Part shown: in pieces, positions 17,042 through 25,896 of the stretch
Layout of the letters: each line of letters opens with the position of its first letter
Position numbering within the stretch: position 1 is the first letter of the stretch
Source: Pelomonas sp. Root405
GTDB taxonomy: Bacteria; Pseudomonadota; Gammaproteobacteria; Burkholderiales; Burkholderiaceae_C
Direction of reading: 5' to 3'
DNA: 64,000 nucleotides
Assembly (NCBI RefSeq): GCF_001425165.1
Contig: NZ_LMDU01000012.1
Span: forward strand, 263,036-327,035
Translations under genes and position numbers: made by a program
The notes under the pieces: generated by a model
What the model was told of the DNA's origin: nothing
Databases searched by the model: none
Seen by the model: the letters and a program-made list of their open reading frames with translations, nothing else

Positions 17042-17175
17042 GCTGGAGGGTCGCTGTAGCGCGCGGCTTCGTCTGTCGGCGGAGATTCTGCGCGGCTGTC
17101 AGCGCATCGGCCGCACGCCGGAAGTACGCCGGCCACGCGGTGATTGCGCGCCGGCCCCGCGGTAGGCTCCCAACC

Positions 17176-18051
17176 ATGCGTTTCCTCGCCCGCCAGTTCG
17201 CGCACCAGACCGCCCGGCTCCTGCAGGACCCCTGGGGCTTCTTCTGGCACACCCTCAAGGCCTTCCGTGCCAACCAGGGCCTGCTGCTGGCCGGTGCAGT
17301 GGCCTATTACGCGCTGCTGTCCATCGTGCCGCTGCTCATCCTCAGCGTCATCGCGCTGTCGCACTGGGTGCCGCAGGATCAGCTGCTGCAGACTGTCGGC
17401 CGCTACTTGGCCTGGCTGGTGCCGGGGCAGTCCGCGGCGGTGGTGGCCGAGCTGGCGCGCTTCCTGGCCCACCGCGAGGTGATGGGCTGGGTGCTGTTGA
17501 TCAGTATGCTGTTCTTCAGCTCACTGGCCTTTTCGGTGCTGGAGAGCGCGATGCTGGCCATCTTCCACCACCGCCGCAAATCGCACAGCCGGCACTTCAT
17601 GGTCTCGGTACTGATCCCCTACCTGTACATCCTGTGCCTCAGCGTCGGCCTCCTGCTGGTCACGCTGGTGGCGGGCAGCTTCCAGGCGCTGGGGCAACGG
17701 GAAGTGGAGTTCCTGGGCTACAGCTGGTCGCTGGACGGCCTGTCGGGCGTCATGCTCTACCTGCTCGGCTTCGCCGGCGAGGTCTTCGTACTCGCCTCGG
17801 TCTACATGGTCATGCCGGTCGGCCGGCCTTCGCTGCCGCTGGCCCTGATCGGCGCGCTGGCGGCGGCGCTGCTGTGGGAGCTGTCACGCCACGTGCTGGT
17901 CTGGTACTTCGGCACCCTGTCGGCCATCGGCACCGTCTACGGCTCGCTGACCACCGCCATCGCCGTGCTGCTGAGCCTGGAGGTGGCGGCCGCGCTGCTG
18001 CTGTTCGGGGCGCAGGTGATTGCGGAGTTCGAGCGGTTGGGCGACGCGTGA
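17176..18051 (+). CDS. YihY/BrkB family inner membrane protein
   Basis: A 291-residue polytopic membrane protein of the YihY/virulence factor BrkB family (formerly misnamed RNase BN). The conserved LLAGAVAYYALLSIVPLLIL is at about 37-56, followed by five more hydrophobic helices; the last include GSLTTAIAVLLSLEVAAALL. Function in the family is unresolved. The start at 17176 is favoured because the family begins shortly before the amphipathic helix FRANQGLLLAG. It stands between AI-2E and the RRM protein gene. Confidence 0.87.
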   Translation: MRFLARQFAHQTARLLQDPWGFFWHTLKAFRANQGLLLAGAVAYYALLSIVPLLILSVIALSHWVPQDQLLQTVGRYLAWLVPGQSAAVVAELARFLAHREVMGWVLLISMLFFSSLAFSVLESAMLAIFHHRRKSHSRHFMVSVLIPYLYILCLSVGLLLVTLVAGSFQALGQREVEFLGYSWSLDGLSGVMLYLLGFAGEVFVLASVYMVMPVGRPSLPLALIGALAAALLWELSRHVLVWYFGTLSAIGTVYGSLTTAIAVLLSLEVAAALLLFGAQVIAEFERLGDA

Positions 18052-18087
18052 AGCGCGTTTTGACGCTGAAGCACCGCGGCCAAGGCG

Positions 18088-18114
18088 AAAAAAAACCGGC
18101 TCAGGAGAGCCGGT
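18088..18114 (-). terminator. intrinsic terminator of the RRM protein gene
   Basis: On the minus strand ACCGGCTC-TCCT-GAGCCGGT forms a perfect 8-bp stem with a 4-base loop, immediately followed by a run of eight T. It lies 20 bases downstream of the stop codon at 18134, so it ends the RRM protein transcript. Confidence 0.9.
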
Positions 18115-18133
18115 CATGCACGGTGCCACGGGT

Positions 18134-18484
18134 TCAGTAGCGACCGCCGCCGAAGCCGCCCGTGCCGTAGCCGATATCCGTACGCTTGGTCGCGGTGAAC
18201 CCGCCGGCACTATAGCCAGTCGACGCTCCGCTGGCTTCGCGAGGACGGGCCAGGCTCACGACGATGGCGCGGCCGTCCACGGACATGCCGTTCAGTGCCG
18301 AGATGGCGGCCTGGGCAAGCTCGGCAGACGCCATTTCCACGAATCCGAAACCCTTGGAGCTACCGGTCTCACGGTCCATCATGACCCTGGCAGAAGTAAC
18401 GGTACCGAACTCAGCAAAGTTGCTTTTCAGGCTGGCATCGGTCACGGAATAGGGCAGGTTGCCCACATAAATCTTGCTGCTCAT
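18134..18484 (-). CDS. RNA-binding protein with one RRM and Gly-rich tail
   Basis: A 116-residue protein made of a single RNA recognition motif: RNP2 is IYVGNL (residues 5-10) and RNP1 is KGFGFVEM (about 44-51). It ends in a short Gly/Tyr-rich tail (YGTGGFGGGRY). Small RRM proteins of this type in bacteria and cyanobacteria are often cold-induced RNA chaperones. It has its own terminator and a long leader with several hairpins, which fits post-transcriptional or temperature control, although that is inferred. Confidence 0.92.
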   Translation of the reverse strand: MSSKIYVGNLPYSVTDASLKSNFAEFGTVTSARVMMDRETGSSKGFGFVEMASAELAQAAISALNGMSVDGRAIVVSLARPREASGASTGYSAGGFTATKRTDIGYGTGGFGGGRY

Positions 18485-18754
18485 TGATGAGCCTTTCTGT
18501 GTTTGCCGCACCGTCAGGATGCGAATTTCGAATCTGCGACTGGGGAGTCCGCAACGAGTAGGGCGCTTGAACTGATCTGGCGGACCAGATCGTCTGCACG
18601 CGGGGATGCGACATGCACTCGCGACCAGCCCTGAGTGACGGCGAACAACCGGGCGCTTCGTCAGAAGCAACGGTTGCTTCCAAGCGGGACAAACGGCGGG
18701 AACTGCCGTTGCCCTGGGCGCGGTGACAAGAATGCCACCTGCGTTGTCATTATA
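18485..18754 (-). promoter_or_regulatory. long structured 5' leader and -10 box of the RRM gene
   Basis: There is a perfect TATAAT on the minus strand at 18754-18749, without a clear -35 box. Transcription from it would give a leader of about 258 bases. The leader holds three hairpins: GATCTGG-CGGA-CCAGATC at 18574-18591, an 8-1-8 palindrome GAAGCAAC-G-GTTGCTTC near 18662-18678, and AACGGC/GCCGTT just upstream of that. Long folded leaders are known for cold-shock genes; here the function is unproven. Confidence 0.5.
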
Positions 18755-18772
18755 CCGTTTCAAGCATATAGG
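18744..18772 (+). promoter_or_regulatory. candidate sigma-70 promoter, plus strand
   Basis: TTGTCA (18744-18749) and TATAGG (18767-18772) are exactly 17 bases apart, a good vegetative promoter in an otherwise GC-rich region. A transcript from about 18779 would run toward the kinase gene and first meet the intrinsic terminator at 18970-18998. It overlaps the divergent TATAAT of the RRM gene. Confidence 0.5.
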
Positions 18773-18969
18773 ACAGACTCCATATGTCTTCGGATGCCGA
18801 AGCGCGGCCATGCCGCGGAGTGCATACCCATCCCCGCTTCTGCATGCAGCCCGTCGGGTCAGGGCATGCGCTGACCACCTGATGACGCTCGGAGTAGCTC
18901 GGCGCCGGCTTGGAGCGTGAGCGGCTTGGGGCGTGAGGCCGCAGAGCTGGCACATGGGAATATCACCTT

Positions 18970-18998
18970 GTCCGCTTCGCGCGGCGGACGCCTTTTTT
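18970..18998 (+). terminator. intrinsic terminator upstream of the kinase gene
   Basis: GTCCGC-TTCGCGCG-GCGGAC followed by GCC and six T, ending 35 bases before the kinase ATG at 19034. Either it ends a ~220-base RNA begun at the promoter at 18744-18772, or it attenuates the kinase mRNA. The 280 bases between the two start regions carry no convincing protein gene. Confidence 0.65.
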
Positions 18999-19033
18999 GC
19001 AAACATGACGCCGCTGCCGACGGACATCACAAT

Positions 19034-21955
19034 ATGAACGCGATTCACGACCTGGCAAGTAGCTGGCCGACCATCAGCGCCTTGCTGGACGAGGCGCTGA
19101 CGCTGCCGGCGGCGTCGCGGCAGGCCTGGCTGGACAGCCTGAACGACACGCCGACCGCGGTGCGCAGCGCGTTGCAGGCCTTGCTTGCCGGCCATGCCTG
19201 GGCCGAGAGCGGTGACTTCATGGGCACCTTGCCGAAGCTGCCAGGCGCGCCGATAGCCACGCGCATCGACAGCAGCGAACCCACTGCCGGCGACCTCGTC
19301 GGCAACTACCGGCTGCTGGCGCCGCTCGGCCGCGGCGGCATGGGTGTGGTGTGGCGTGCCGAACCGGCGGATGGCCCCCTGCGCCGCGAGGTGGCACTGA
19401 AGCTGCCACGGCTGGCCTGGGGCGGCGCGGTCGCCGAGCGGCTGGCACGCGAGCGTGACATCTTAGCCACGCTTGCGCACCCGAACATCGCGCGCCTGTA
19501 TGACGCAGGCGTCGACGACCAGGGTCGCCCATTCATCGCCATGGAGCTGGTGGACGGCGTACCCATCGATGCCTACTGCACCGGCCACACGCTGCCTCTG
19601 CGTGAGCGACTGCAGTTGCTGTTGCAGGTGGCCGCGGCGGTGGCGCATGCCCACGCAAAGCTGGTCGTGCACCGGGACTTGAAGCCGGCCAACATCCTCG
19701 TCACGCCCGACGGCCAGGTGCGGCTGCTCGACTTTGGTATCGCCAAGCTGATGGACGGTGATGCCACCGCGGAGACTGCGCTAACCCGCCAGGCCGGCCA
19801 CGCGCTGACGCTGGACTACGCCAGCCCCGAGCAGATCCGCGGTGAGCCGCTGGGCACTGCCAGCGACGTCTACAGCCTGTCGGTGGTGGCCTATGAGCTG
19901 CTGGCCGGCTGCAAGCCCTATGTGCTCAAGCGTGCCAGTGCGGCGCTGCTGGAAGACGCCATCGCCTCCATCGACCCGCCGCCGGCCAGTGCTGCCGCGA
20001 GCAACCCGCAGCTGAAGAAGCAGCTGCGCGGCGACATCGACGCCATCCTGCAGCAGGCGCTGCGCAAGGACCCGGCGCAGCGCACCGGCAGCGTCGACGC
20101 CTTCGCGCACGACATCCGCCAGTACCTCGCCGGGCTGCCGGTGCAGGCGCGGCCCGACAGCCGCTGGTACCGGCTGCGCAAGTTTGTGCTGCGGAACCGG
20201 CTGCCGGTGGGGGCGGCCGCAGCCGCATTGGCGGCGTTGATTGCAGCCAGCGGTTTTTCCTTGTGGCAGGCACGCATCGCGCGGCAACAAGCAGAGCGGG
20301 CGCTGGCGGTGCAGGCCTTTCTGACCGACATCTTCCTTACCAATCGCATCGAACAGGACGACCCGCTCAAGGCCCGCGAGACCAGCGCGCGTCAGTTGCT
20401 CGACATCGGCGCAAAGCGCATCGACAGTAATTTGCAAGCCGATCACGAAGGTCGCGCCGAGATCTTGGAGCTGCTCAGCAAGATGTACTTCGACCTGGGC
20501 CTGGACGCTGAATCCGCCGAGCTGTATCGCCGCCATGGCGAAGCGCTGAAGCAGGCTCTCGGCCCCATGGATCGACGCGTTGCCATTGCGCTGTCGGAAT
20601 ACGCGCAGAAGATCGATCAGCTTGGCATGGATGCCGAGCAGAAGGCGGCCTTGGCAGAAGCCAAGCGCATCCTTGATGCGCTCGGCGACACCCAATCCGT
20701 GGCGCGCGCGCACCTGCTCGAAGCGATGTCCAAAGCCCACCCGTTTGCCGGCCGGCAAACCGTCGAATGGGCCGCCCAGGCCGTTGCCATCTATCGCGCC
20801 CATCCGCAGTCGGACGGCTTGGCTGGGGCGCTCAACCGCCTCGGCATTTCGCTGACGCAGCTTGAAGACCATGCCGGTGCCGAAGCGGCCTTCGCCGAGT
20901 CGTTGCAACTGCTGCAGCGAATCTCAGGCACCAAGGGCAGCGTGATCATCACAGGCGGTCTGATGCTCGCTGGCGCTCAGGCCAAGCAGCACAGGATCGC
21001 CGAGGCTGAGCGCACCTACCGCAACACATTGGCGCTGTCGTTGCAACGCAATGGCGCCGCGCACATCGACACGCTCTATACCCAGGCCTGGTTCGGCTGG
21101 TTCCTGCTCCGGACCTCGCGGCGTGATGAAGGGTGGTCGATTCTGCGAGCCGCTGCCTCGACGTTGGAGCAAGGCGGGTTCTCGCCTTTCATCACCCGCA
21201 CCGTCAAGATGCATCTGATCTACGGGCTGAGCAGCGAAGGCCGGCACGATGAGGCCCTGCCGCTGATCGACTGGGCAATTGGCGAGTTCCGCACCGTTGG
21301 CAACGGCCGCAATTGGTTGCTTCCGCTGTTTCTGCGTCTGCAAGCCGAGCAGCACCTCGGCCGAGGAAACGCGGATCAGGCCCGTGAATCACTGGCCCAG
21401 GCCTGGGCCAGCTATGAGCCGCTGCCGGCGGAGCAGCAGCGTCTCGCGGTCAGCGGGCTGGTATTGAGCAGCGCACGGCTGGCCCTGGCGCAGGGCCAGC
21501 CTGACGTCGCGCTGGCGTCGCTGGCCCGCATGCCGGTCCGCGCTGCCATGGCCGGCAGCGCCTTCGATCCGGACGGTCTGACGGCGCAGGCGCTGCGTTC
21601 GAGGGCGTTGCTGTTGCAAGGGCGTGAAGCCGACGCCGTGGCCGCGGCACAGGCTGCAGTCGGCGCTCTTGCGGCTTCCGGCCTCGCGGATCGCCATCAG
21701 CAGATTGAAGCCGAAATCCTGTTCGCGCTGGGACAGGCTTTGCAGCGGCAGGGCCGGTTCGATACGGCTTGCCCGGCACTTGATCGCGCCGTCGCGCTGC
21801 GCCAGTCCAGCCTGGGCGCGCAGAGCCCCCACGTCGCTGCGGCTCGGACGGCACATGTCGACTGCGTGCGCGGCCAGACGGTGGTGCGGGTGGCCGGCCG
21901 CCCTACTGGCAACCTGAATGCGCTGGGTGGTGCACCGACAGGGCTGTCGAAGTAG
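19034..21955 (+). CDS. membrane Ser/Thr protein kinase with C-terminal TPR region
   Basis: A 973-residue Hanks-type kinase. The kinase domain (about 91-365) has the Gly-rich loop GRGGMG (99-104), Lys123 in VALKLP, catalytic HRDLKPAN (213-220, Asp215) and DFG (233-235), so it should be active. A single transmembrane helix at about 390-411 separates it from a long extracytoplasmic helical part with TPR-like repeats to the C-terminus. ATG 19034 is chosen because it begins the family-type N-terminal helix (ISALLDEALTL), and upstream in-frame codons cross a terminator. G+C drops in the TPR half. Targets are unknown. Confidence 0.88.
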   Translation: MNAIHDLASSWPTISALLDEALTLPAASRQAWLDSLNDTPTAVRSALQALLAGHAWAESGDFMGTLPKLPGAPIATRIDSSEPTAGDLVGNYRLLAPLGRGGMGVVWRAEPADGPLRREVALKLPRLAWGGAVAERLARERDILATLAHPNIARLYDAGVDDQGRPFIAMELVDGVPIDAYCTGHTLPLRERLQLLLQVAAAVAHAHAKLVVHRDLKPANILVTPDGQVRLLDFGIAKLMDGDATAETALTRQAGHALTLDYASPEQIRGEPLGTASDVYSLSVVAYELLAGCKPYVLKRASAALLEDAIASIDPPPASAAASNPQLKKQLRGDIDAILQQALRKDPAQRTGSVDAFAHDIRQYLAGLPVQARPDSRWYRLRKFVLRNRLPVGAAAAALAALIAASGFSLWQARIARQQAERALAVQAFLTDIFLTNRIEQDDPLKARETSARQLLDIGAKRIDSNLQADHEGRAEILELLSKMYFDLGLDAESAELYRRHGEALKQALGPMDRRVAIALSEYAQKIDQLGMDAEQKAALAEAKRILDALGDTQSVARAHLLEAMSKAHPFAGRQTVEWAAQAVAIYRAHPQSDGLAGALNRLGISLTQLEDHAGAEAAFAESLQLLQRISGTKGSVIITGGLMLAGAQAKQHRIAEAERTYRNTLALSLQRNGAAHIDTLYTQAWFGWFLLRTSRRDEGWSILRAAASTLEQGGFSPFITRTVKMHLIYGLSSEGRHDEALPLIDWAIGEFRTVGNGRNWLLPLFLRLQAEQHLGRGNADQARESLAQAWASYEPLPAEQQRLAVSGLVLSSARLALAQGQPDVALASLARMPVRAAMAGSAFDPDGLTAQALRSRALLLQGREADAVAAAQAAVGALAASGLADRHQQIEAEILFALGQALQRQGRFDTACPALDRAVALRQSSLGAQSPHVAAARTAHVDCVRGQTVVRVAGRPTGNLNALGGAPTGLSK

Positions 21956-21984
21956 CGAATCGTCACATCGCTAGCCCATGCCGG

Positions 21985-22002
21985 GTGCGCGAGAGAGCGC
22001 AC
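21985..22002. terminator. hairpin between convergent genes
   Basis: GTGCGC-GAGAGA-GCGCAC forms a perfect 6-bp stem with a 6-base loop in the 68 bases between the convergent kinase and spermidine-synthase-like genes. The following sequence is only moderately T-rich, so termination is likely but weakly supported. Confidence 0.35.
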
Positions 22003-22023
22003 AGTCGTCGTCATTCTCTTCCT

Positions 22024-24192
22024 TCAATCCCGGATCTCGATGGCATTGATGCTGCTGAAGCTGTCGGTCCACAGCGGCACGTCGGGCAGCTCAGGGTCCT
22101 CGGTGCGCAGCAACCGGCCGTCAGCATCGAAGAACTGGCGGTAGGCGTTGCCATGCAGGCGCAGGAAGGTCTCGTCCTGCGTGATCAGCGCGTAGTGCGC
22201 CTTGCGTATCAGCTGTTCGGGCTGCGAGTCCGAGAAGCGGAAGCGGTAGCCCATGCCCATCGCCTCGGCCTGGCGCTTCACGACCGGGTGCAGGTTCAGG
22301 TAGCCGTTGGTGATGTTCACCACGATGATGCCGTTGGGCCTGAGGTGGCGACGGTAGGTCGCAAACGCTTCCTGCGTCAGCAGGTGGATGGGCACCGAGC
22401 CGCCAGAGAAGGCGTCCAGCACCAATACGTCGTATTGCTGACTGTTGGTGTCTTGCTCCAGCTGCAGCCGGGCGTCGCCAAGGATCACGCGCTGGCTGAT
22501 CGCCCGACAACGGGCCAGGTTGTCGAACATGGTGTGCGCCACGTCGATCACCTGTGGATTGATCTCGTAGAAGTCGTAGCTGTCGGTATCGCGTGCGTAA
22601 TTGGCCAAGGCTGCGATGCCCATGCCGACGATGCCGACACGCACGCTCGGCTTGCGGCTCTTGGCATAGTTCAGCGCCAGCCCCACGCCGCTGGCCGGCG
22701 CGTAGTAAGACACCGCCAGGCCCCGCTTCTCGGGTGCGATGAACTGCACGCCATGCGTGATCTGGCCGCTGTAGAAGACGCGGTAGCTCATGGCCGGGTC
22801 CTGCAGGTCGATGCGCTCCTTCACCGACACGGTGCCGTAGAAGTTGCGCCCCCGGTAGAGGTAGCCGTCGCGGTAGTCGGTCGACGCGGTCCTGGCCTGC
22901 AGCTCGGGCGTGACCAGCACCGCCACGCCGCCGGCCAGCGCCAGGCCCACAGCCGCCATCAGCCCATCGCCGAGGCGCGGCGCACGGGCCGGTCGCAGCA
23001 CCCAGAGCGCCAAGGCGATGGCGGCGGCCAGGCACAGTGGCCATTCGTGGTATTCGTTGAAGAGCGGCGTGGCGACCAACGCCACGAACAAGCCGCCGCA
23101 GGCGCCGCCCAGCGACATGCACAGGTAGAAGTCAGTGAGGTGGCGGTGTTCGGCGGGCCGGGCGCGCACCAGCTCTCCGTGGCACAGCAGGCAGACCAGG
23201 AACATGGTCGCGAAGTGGCTCCAACGCAGCTCGGTCACGCCGATGTCCCAGTCCAGCCCCAACCAGCCGGGCAGGTCGCGGCTGGCGGCCAGCAACAGCA
23301 CGGCCAGCAGGCAGGCCAGCGCAACCGGGCGGCGCCGGTACCAGCGCTCGTGGTCGAAGCAGATGATGAAGGTCAGCAGATAAAGGCTCAGCGTCGTGAT
23401 CCACAGGCGTGGCTCGGGCGCGATGTCGTGGCTGACCCGGTCAGTGGTGGTCACGAAGGCCAGCGAGGCCAGTGCCGGCAGGCCGACCCACATCAAACGG
23501 CGGAGCCAGCCAGGCCCCGTGGTTGCGGTCGACGCCACCGCCGCGGTCGGCGCTGCCTGCATGCGCCATATCGCCCAGGCCACCAGCGCGCACAGTAGGG
23601 CGAAAAGTCCGAAGCCCCACGACCACAATGCCGCCATCGCCTGCAGCGTGAGCAGCGGCTCGAACCAGTACGGAAAGGTCAGCAGCGCCAGGAAGGAGCC
23701 CAGGTTGGACAGCGCATACAGCCGGTAGGGCGAGCGTCCCGGGTAGGCCTTGCCGAACCAGTGCTGAATCAGTGGCCCGGTGGTGGACAGGCAAAAGTAC
23801 GGCAGGCCCACGCAGGCGAGCAGCAGCACCAGGATGCTGGCCACCGGCGCCTGCCCACCCTGCGGCTTGAACGTGGCGCCGGGCAGGATGGACCAGGCCA
23901 GCGCAGCCGCCAGCACCAGCAGCAGGCCGTGCAGCACCGCCTGACGGCGCAAAGTCAGGTAGCGCGCCAACACATGCGCATAGGCATAACCGGCAAACAG
24001 CAGGCACTGGAAGAACAGCATGGCCGTCGTCCAGACCGACGGGCTGCCGCCGAACCAAGGCAGGATCTGCTTGCTCATCAGGGGCTGCACCTGGAACAGC
24101 AGGAAGGCGCTTAGCAGCACCGTCAATGCCAGTGGAACGCCCAGCAGCCAGGCGAATCGCGGCAGTACCAACGCAGAAGAAATCATTCCCAT
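22024..24192 (-). CDS. fused membrane / spermidine synthase-like protein
   Basis: A 722-residue protein. The first ~450 residues hold a dozen or so hydrophobic helices (MFS-like); the C-terminal ~250 residues are a Rossmann methyltransferase-like domain resembling spermidine synthase, with VGMGIAALANYA as the nucleotide loop, YEINPQVIDVA, and LDAFSGGSVPIHLLT at the active-site position. Such fusions are common in proteobacteria and their activity is uncertain. A start two codons in (24186) has AGGG at a better distance. It converges with the kinase gene and lies downstream of the esterase gene on the same strand. Confidence 0.85.
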   Translation of the reverse strand: MGMISSALVLPRFAWLLGVPLALTVLLSAFLLFQVQPLMSKQILPWFGGSPSVWTTAMLFFQCLLFAGYAYAHVLARYLTLRRQAVLHGLLLVLAAALAWSILPGATFKPQGGQAPVASILVLLLACVGLPYFCLSTTGPLIQHWFGKAYPGRSPYRLYALSNLGSFLALLTFPYWFEPLLTLQAMAALWSWGFGLFALLCALVAWAIWRMQAAPTAAVASTATTGPGWLRRLMWVGLPALASLAFVTTTDRVSHDIAPEPRLWITTLSLYLLTFIICFDHERWYRRRPVALACLLAVLLLAASRDLPGWLGLDWDIGVTELRWSHFATMFLVCLLCHGELVRARPAEHRHLTDFYLCMSLGGACGGLFVALVATPLFNEYHEWPLCLAAAIALALWVLRPARAPRLGDGLMAAVGLALAGGVAVLVTPELQARTASTDYRDGYLYRGRNFYGTVSVKERIDLQDPAMSYRVFYSGQITHGVQFIAPEKRGLAVSYYAPASGVGLALNYAKSRKPSVRVGIVGMGIAALANYARDTDSYDFYEINPQVIDVAHTMFDNLARCRAISQRVILGDARLQLEQDTNSQQYDVLVLDAFSGGSVPIHLLTQEAFATYRRHLRPNGIIVVNITNGYLNLHPVVKRQAEAMGMGYRFRFSDSQPEQLIRKAHYALITQDETFLRLHGNAYRQFFDADGRLLRTEDPELPDVPLWTDSFSSINAIEIRD

Positions 24193-24384
24193 CCCTGTCA
24201 GTGTTTGCTCTTAGGCAGCGTCCTCGGCTCAGGGCGACGCAAACGCCGCGCGGCAGAACACGGGCGGACCGGCGCGCGATGAAGAGCTCGTAGCAACCTG
24301 TACGAGCCACCGCACCGAATCCGGACATCAACCCTTGATTCGCAGAAGCAAAGCTCATGCCGCGCCGGGCTTGTTCCGCTACTT

Positions 24385-25305
24385 TTATTTGCCCAGCAGC
24401 GTTTGAACGGCGTTGCGCACGATGGGCCCCGCCGGAGATGACGGATTCGCGATCTCGAAATGACCGAGGGATGGGATGACGATCAGCTTGGCGTCGTCGC
24501 CGGCTTTGCGGGCCGCGTTCAAATGGTCCTGGCCGAACTGCAGCGGTGTCATGGCGTCCCGTTGTCCCCAGATCAGGATCTGTGGTGTGCCGAGTGGCAG
24601 CAGCTTCGCCGCCGATACCTGCGCATAGCGCTCAGGCACCACGGCGGGCGATCCTCCCAGCAAGGTTTCGACCACCGCAGGATCACGGCAGCCGGTGGCC
24701 TGCGCAGGGATGAACGCCGCCATGTCGCCCACCCCAGCCAGATTGATGACGCCTTTGACGGGCAAGGGCTGCGCCGCGTGCAGTGCGCTTTGCACTGGCA
24801 GACGATGGCGCCCGGCAACCCACATCGCCAAATGCCCGCCCGCGGAATGTCCGAGCACGATGACGCGGCCCAGATCGAGCTGAAACCTCGGCGCGATGGA
24901 GCGGAGGTGGTCGACGGCGCGTCCGACATCCTGGTAGGTGCCGGGCCAGCCGCTGCCCGGCTGCGGCAGCCGGCGGTATTCGATGTTCCAGCTGGCGACG
25001 CCGGCCGCCTTCAGTGCGTCAGCCATGGGCGCCATATCGCGCAGGCCGGCGTACCTCTCCTTCCAGCACCCACCATGGATGAGGACGACCACCGGATGCA
25101 GGCCTGGCGAGCTAGGCAGCCTCAGCTCGCCGAACTGGCTGGGGTCGTCGCCGTAGGTGCTGCGGTAGTCGGCAGGGTCGCTTGGCAGTGCCTGAAACTC
25201 CGCGGGAGACATCGGCGCGGGTGTGCTGGATGACACGTCGGGGGGCAAGCCCGCGCAGCCGCCCAGCACAATCAAAGCCCCCGCCACGAGCATTCGATGA
25301 AGCAT
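24385..25305 (-). CDS. alpha/beta hydrolase lipoprotein (esterase/lipase-like)
   Basis: A 306-residue lipoprotein. Its signal ends in the lipobox LGGC (Cys about 17). The fold is alpha/beta hydrolase of the BD-FAE/kynurenine formamidase-like group: HGGCW oxyanion loop, catalytic Ser in GHSAGG, a GQRDAMTP acid strand and catalytic His in SLGHFE. Substrate unknown. The ATG at 25305 has GGGAG seven bases upstream. It lies 49 bases after a small exported-protein gene on the same strand. Confidence 0.85.
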   Translation of the reverse strand: MLHRMLVAGALIVLGGCAGLPPDVSSSTPAPMSPAEFQALPSDPADYRSTYGDDPSQFGELRLPSSPGLHPVVVLIHGGCWKERYAGLRDMAPMADALKAAGVASWNIEYRRLPQPGSGWPGTYQDVGRAVDHLRSIAPRFQLDLGRVIVLGHSAGGHLAMWVAGRHRLPVQSALHAAQPLPVKGVINLAGVGDMAAFIPAQATGCRDPAVVETLLGGSPAVVPERYAQVSAAKLLPLGTPQILIWGQRDAMTPLQFGQDHLNAARKAGDDAKLIVIPSLGHFEIANPSSPAGPIVRNAVQTLLGK

Positions 25306-25354
25306 TCAGCTTCTCCCGAGTTGCCGCAACCCCAACGCTGTGATGGGGTGCGTA

Positions 25355-25750
25355 TCAATCGTTGTGAGTGGCTTCGCAGGCGTACCGCCGACCGTTCAAT
25401 CGAAGTTCCTTTCGCGTGTCACCGGCGTCAGGAGTGGTCAGCCAGTTGCGATCATCCAGTTCAATGGCGCCGGCGTTGAGCCCAGGCGGCAGTTGGGCGC
25501 CGGTGCGCGTCGCCTGCGCTTGCATCCGCCGCTTCGCGGTATCCACCTGCACGATGAACTGACGCCGAGGTTCCGCCGAACCTGTGCACAGATAGAGCCG
25601 GTCGTGCACTGTGCTTGCATCGACGGACTTGATTGTTGGCTGTGCGTCTTTGCTGCCCGCCAGGGCTGGGCCGAGCATGGCCATGAACAGCACCGCTGCG
25701 GACAACAGGCAACCGTATTGGCGTGCGCTCGTCGAATGTGAATGGGTCAT
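25355..25750 (-). CDS. small exported protein of unknown function
   Basis: A 131-residue protein with a signal peptide (about 1-32, ending ALAGS). The mature part has two cysteines (LYLCTGS and RYACEA) that could pair, and many basic residues. I do not recognise a family. ATG 25750 has AAGGA at proper distance; a GTG one codon upstream is an alternative. G+C is somewhat lower than in neighbouring housekeeping genes. Confidence 0.65.
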   Translation of the reverse strand: MTHSHSTSARQYGCLLSAAVLFMAMLGPALAGSKDAQPTIKSVDASTVHDRLYLCTGSAEPRRQFIVQVDTAKRRMQAQATRTGAQLPPGLNAGAIELDDRNWLTTPDAGDTRKELRLNGRRYACEATHND

Positions 25751-25896
25751 CACAAATCCTTGAAGAGGCCGAAGCAGGAACGCTCCTGTCCTGTATTACG
25801 GCGCCGTGCTGCGCATGCGGACATGCTTGCACGGCAGATGGCAATACCCCGCAGCCCGAAAGTCAGCCTTGGATTCCCCACACCGCAGTCGTACCT

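Noticed and set aside
15845-17059. Plus-strand open frame opposite the AI-2E-family gene
   Set aside because: Gln/His/Arg-rich shadow frame without start context.
18723-18920. Small open frames in the kinase/RRM intergenic region
   Set aside because: No ribosome sites and no coding bias; the region is better explained by promoters, hairpins and a terminator.
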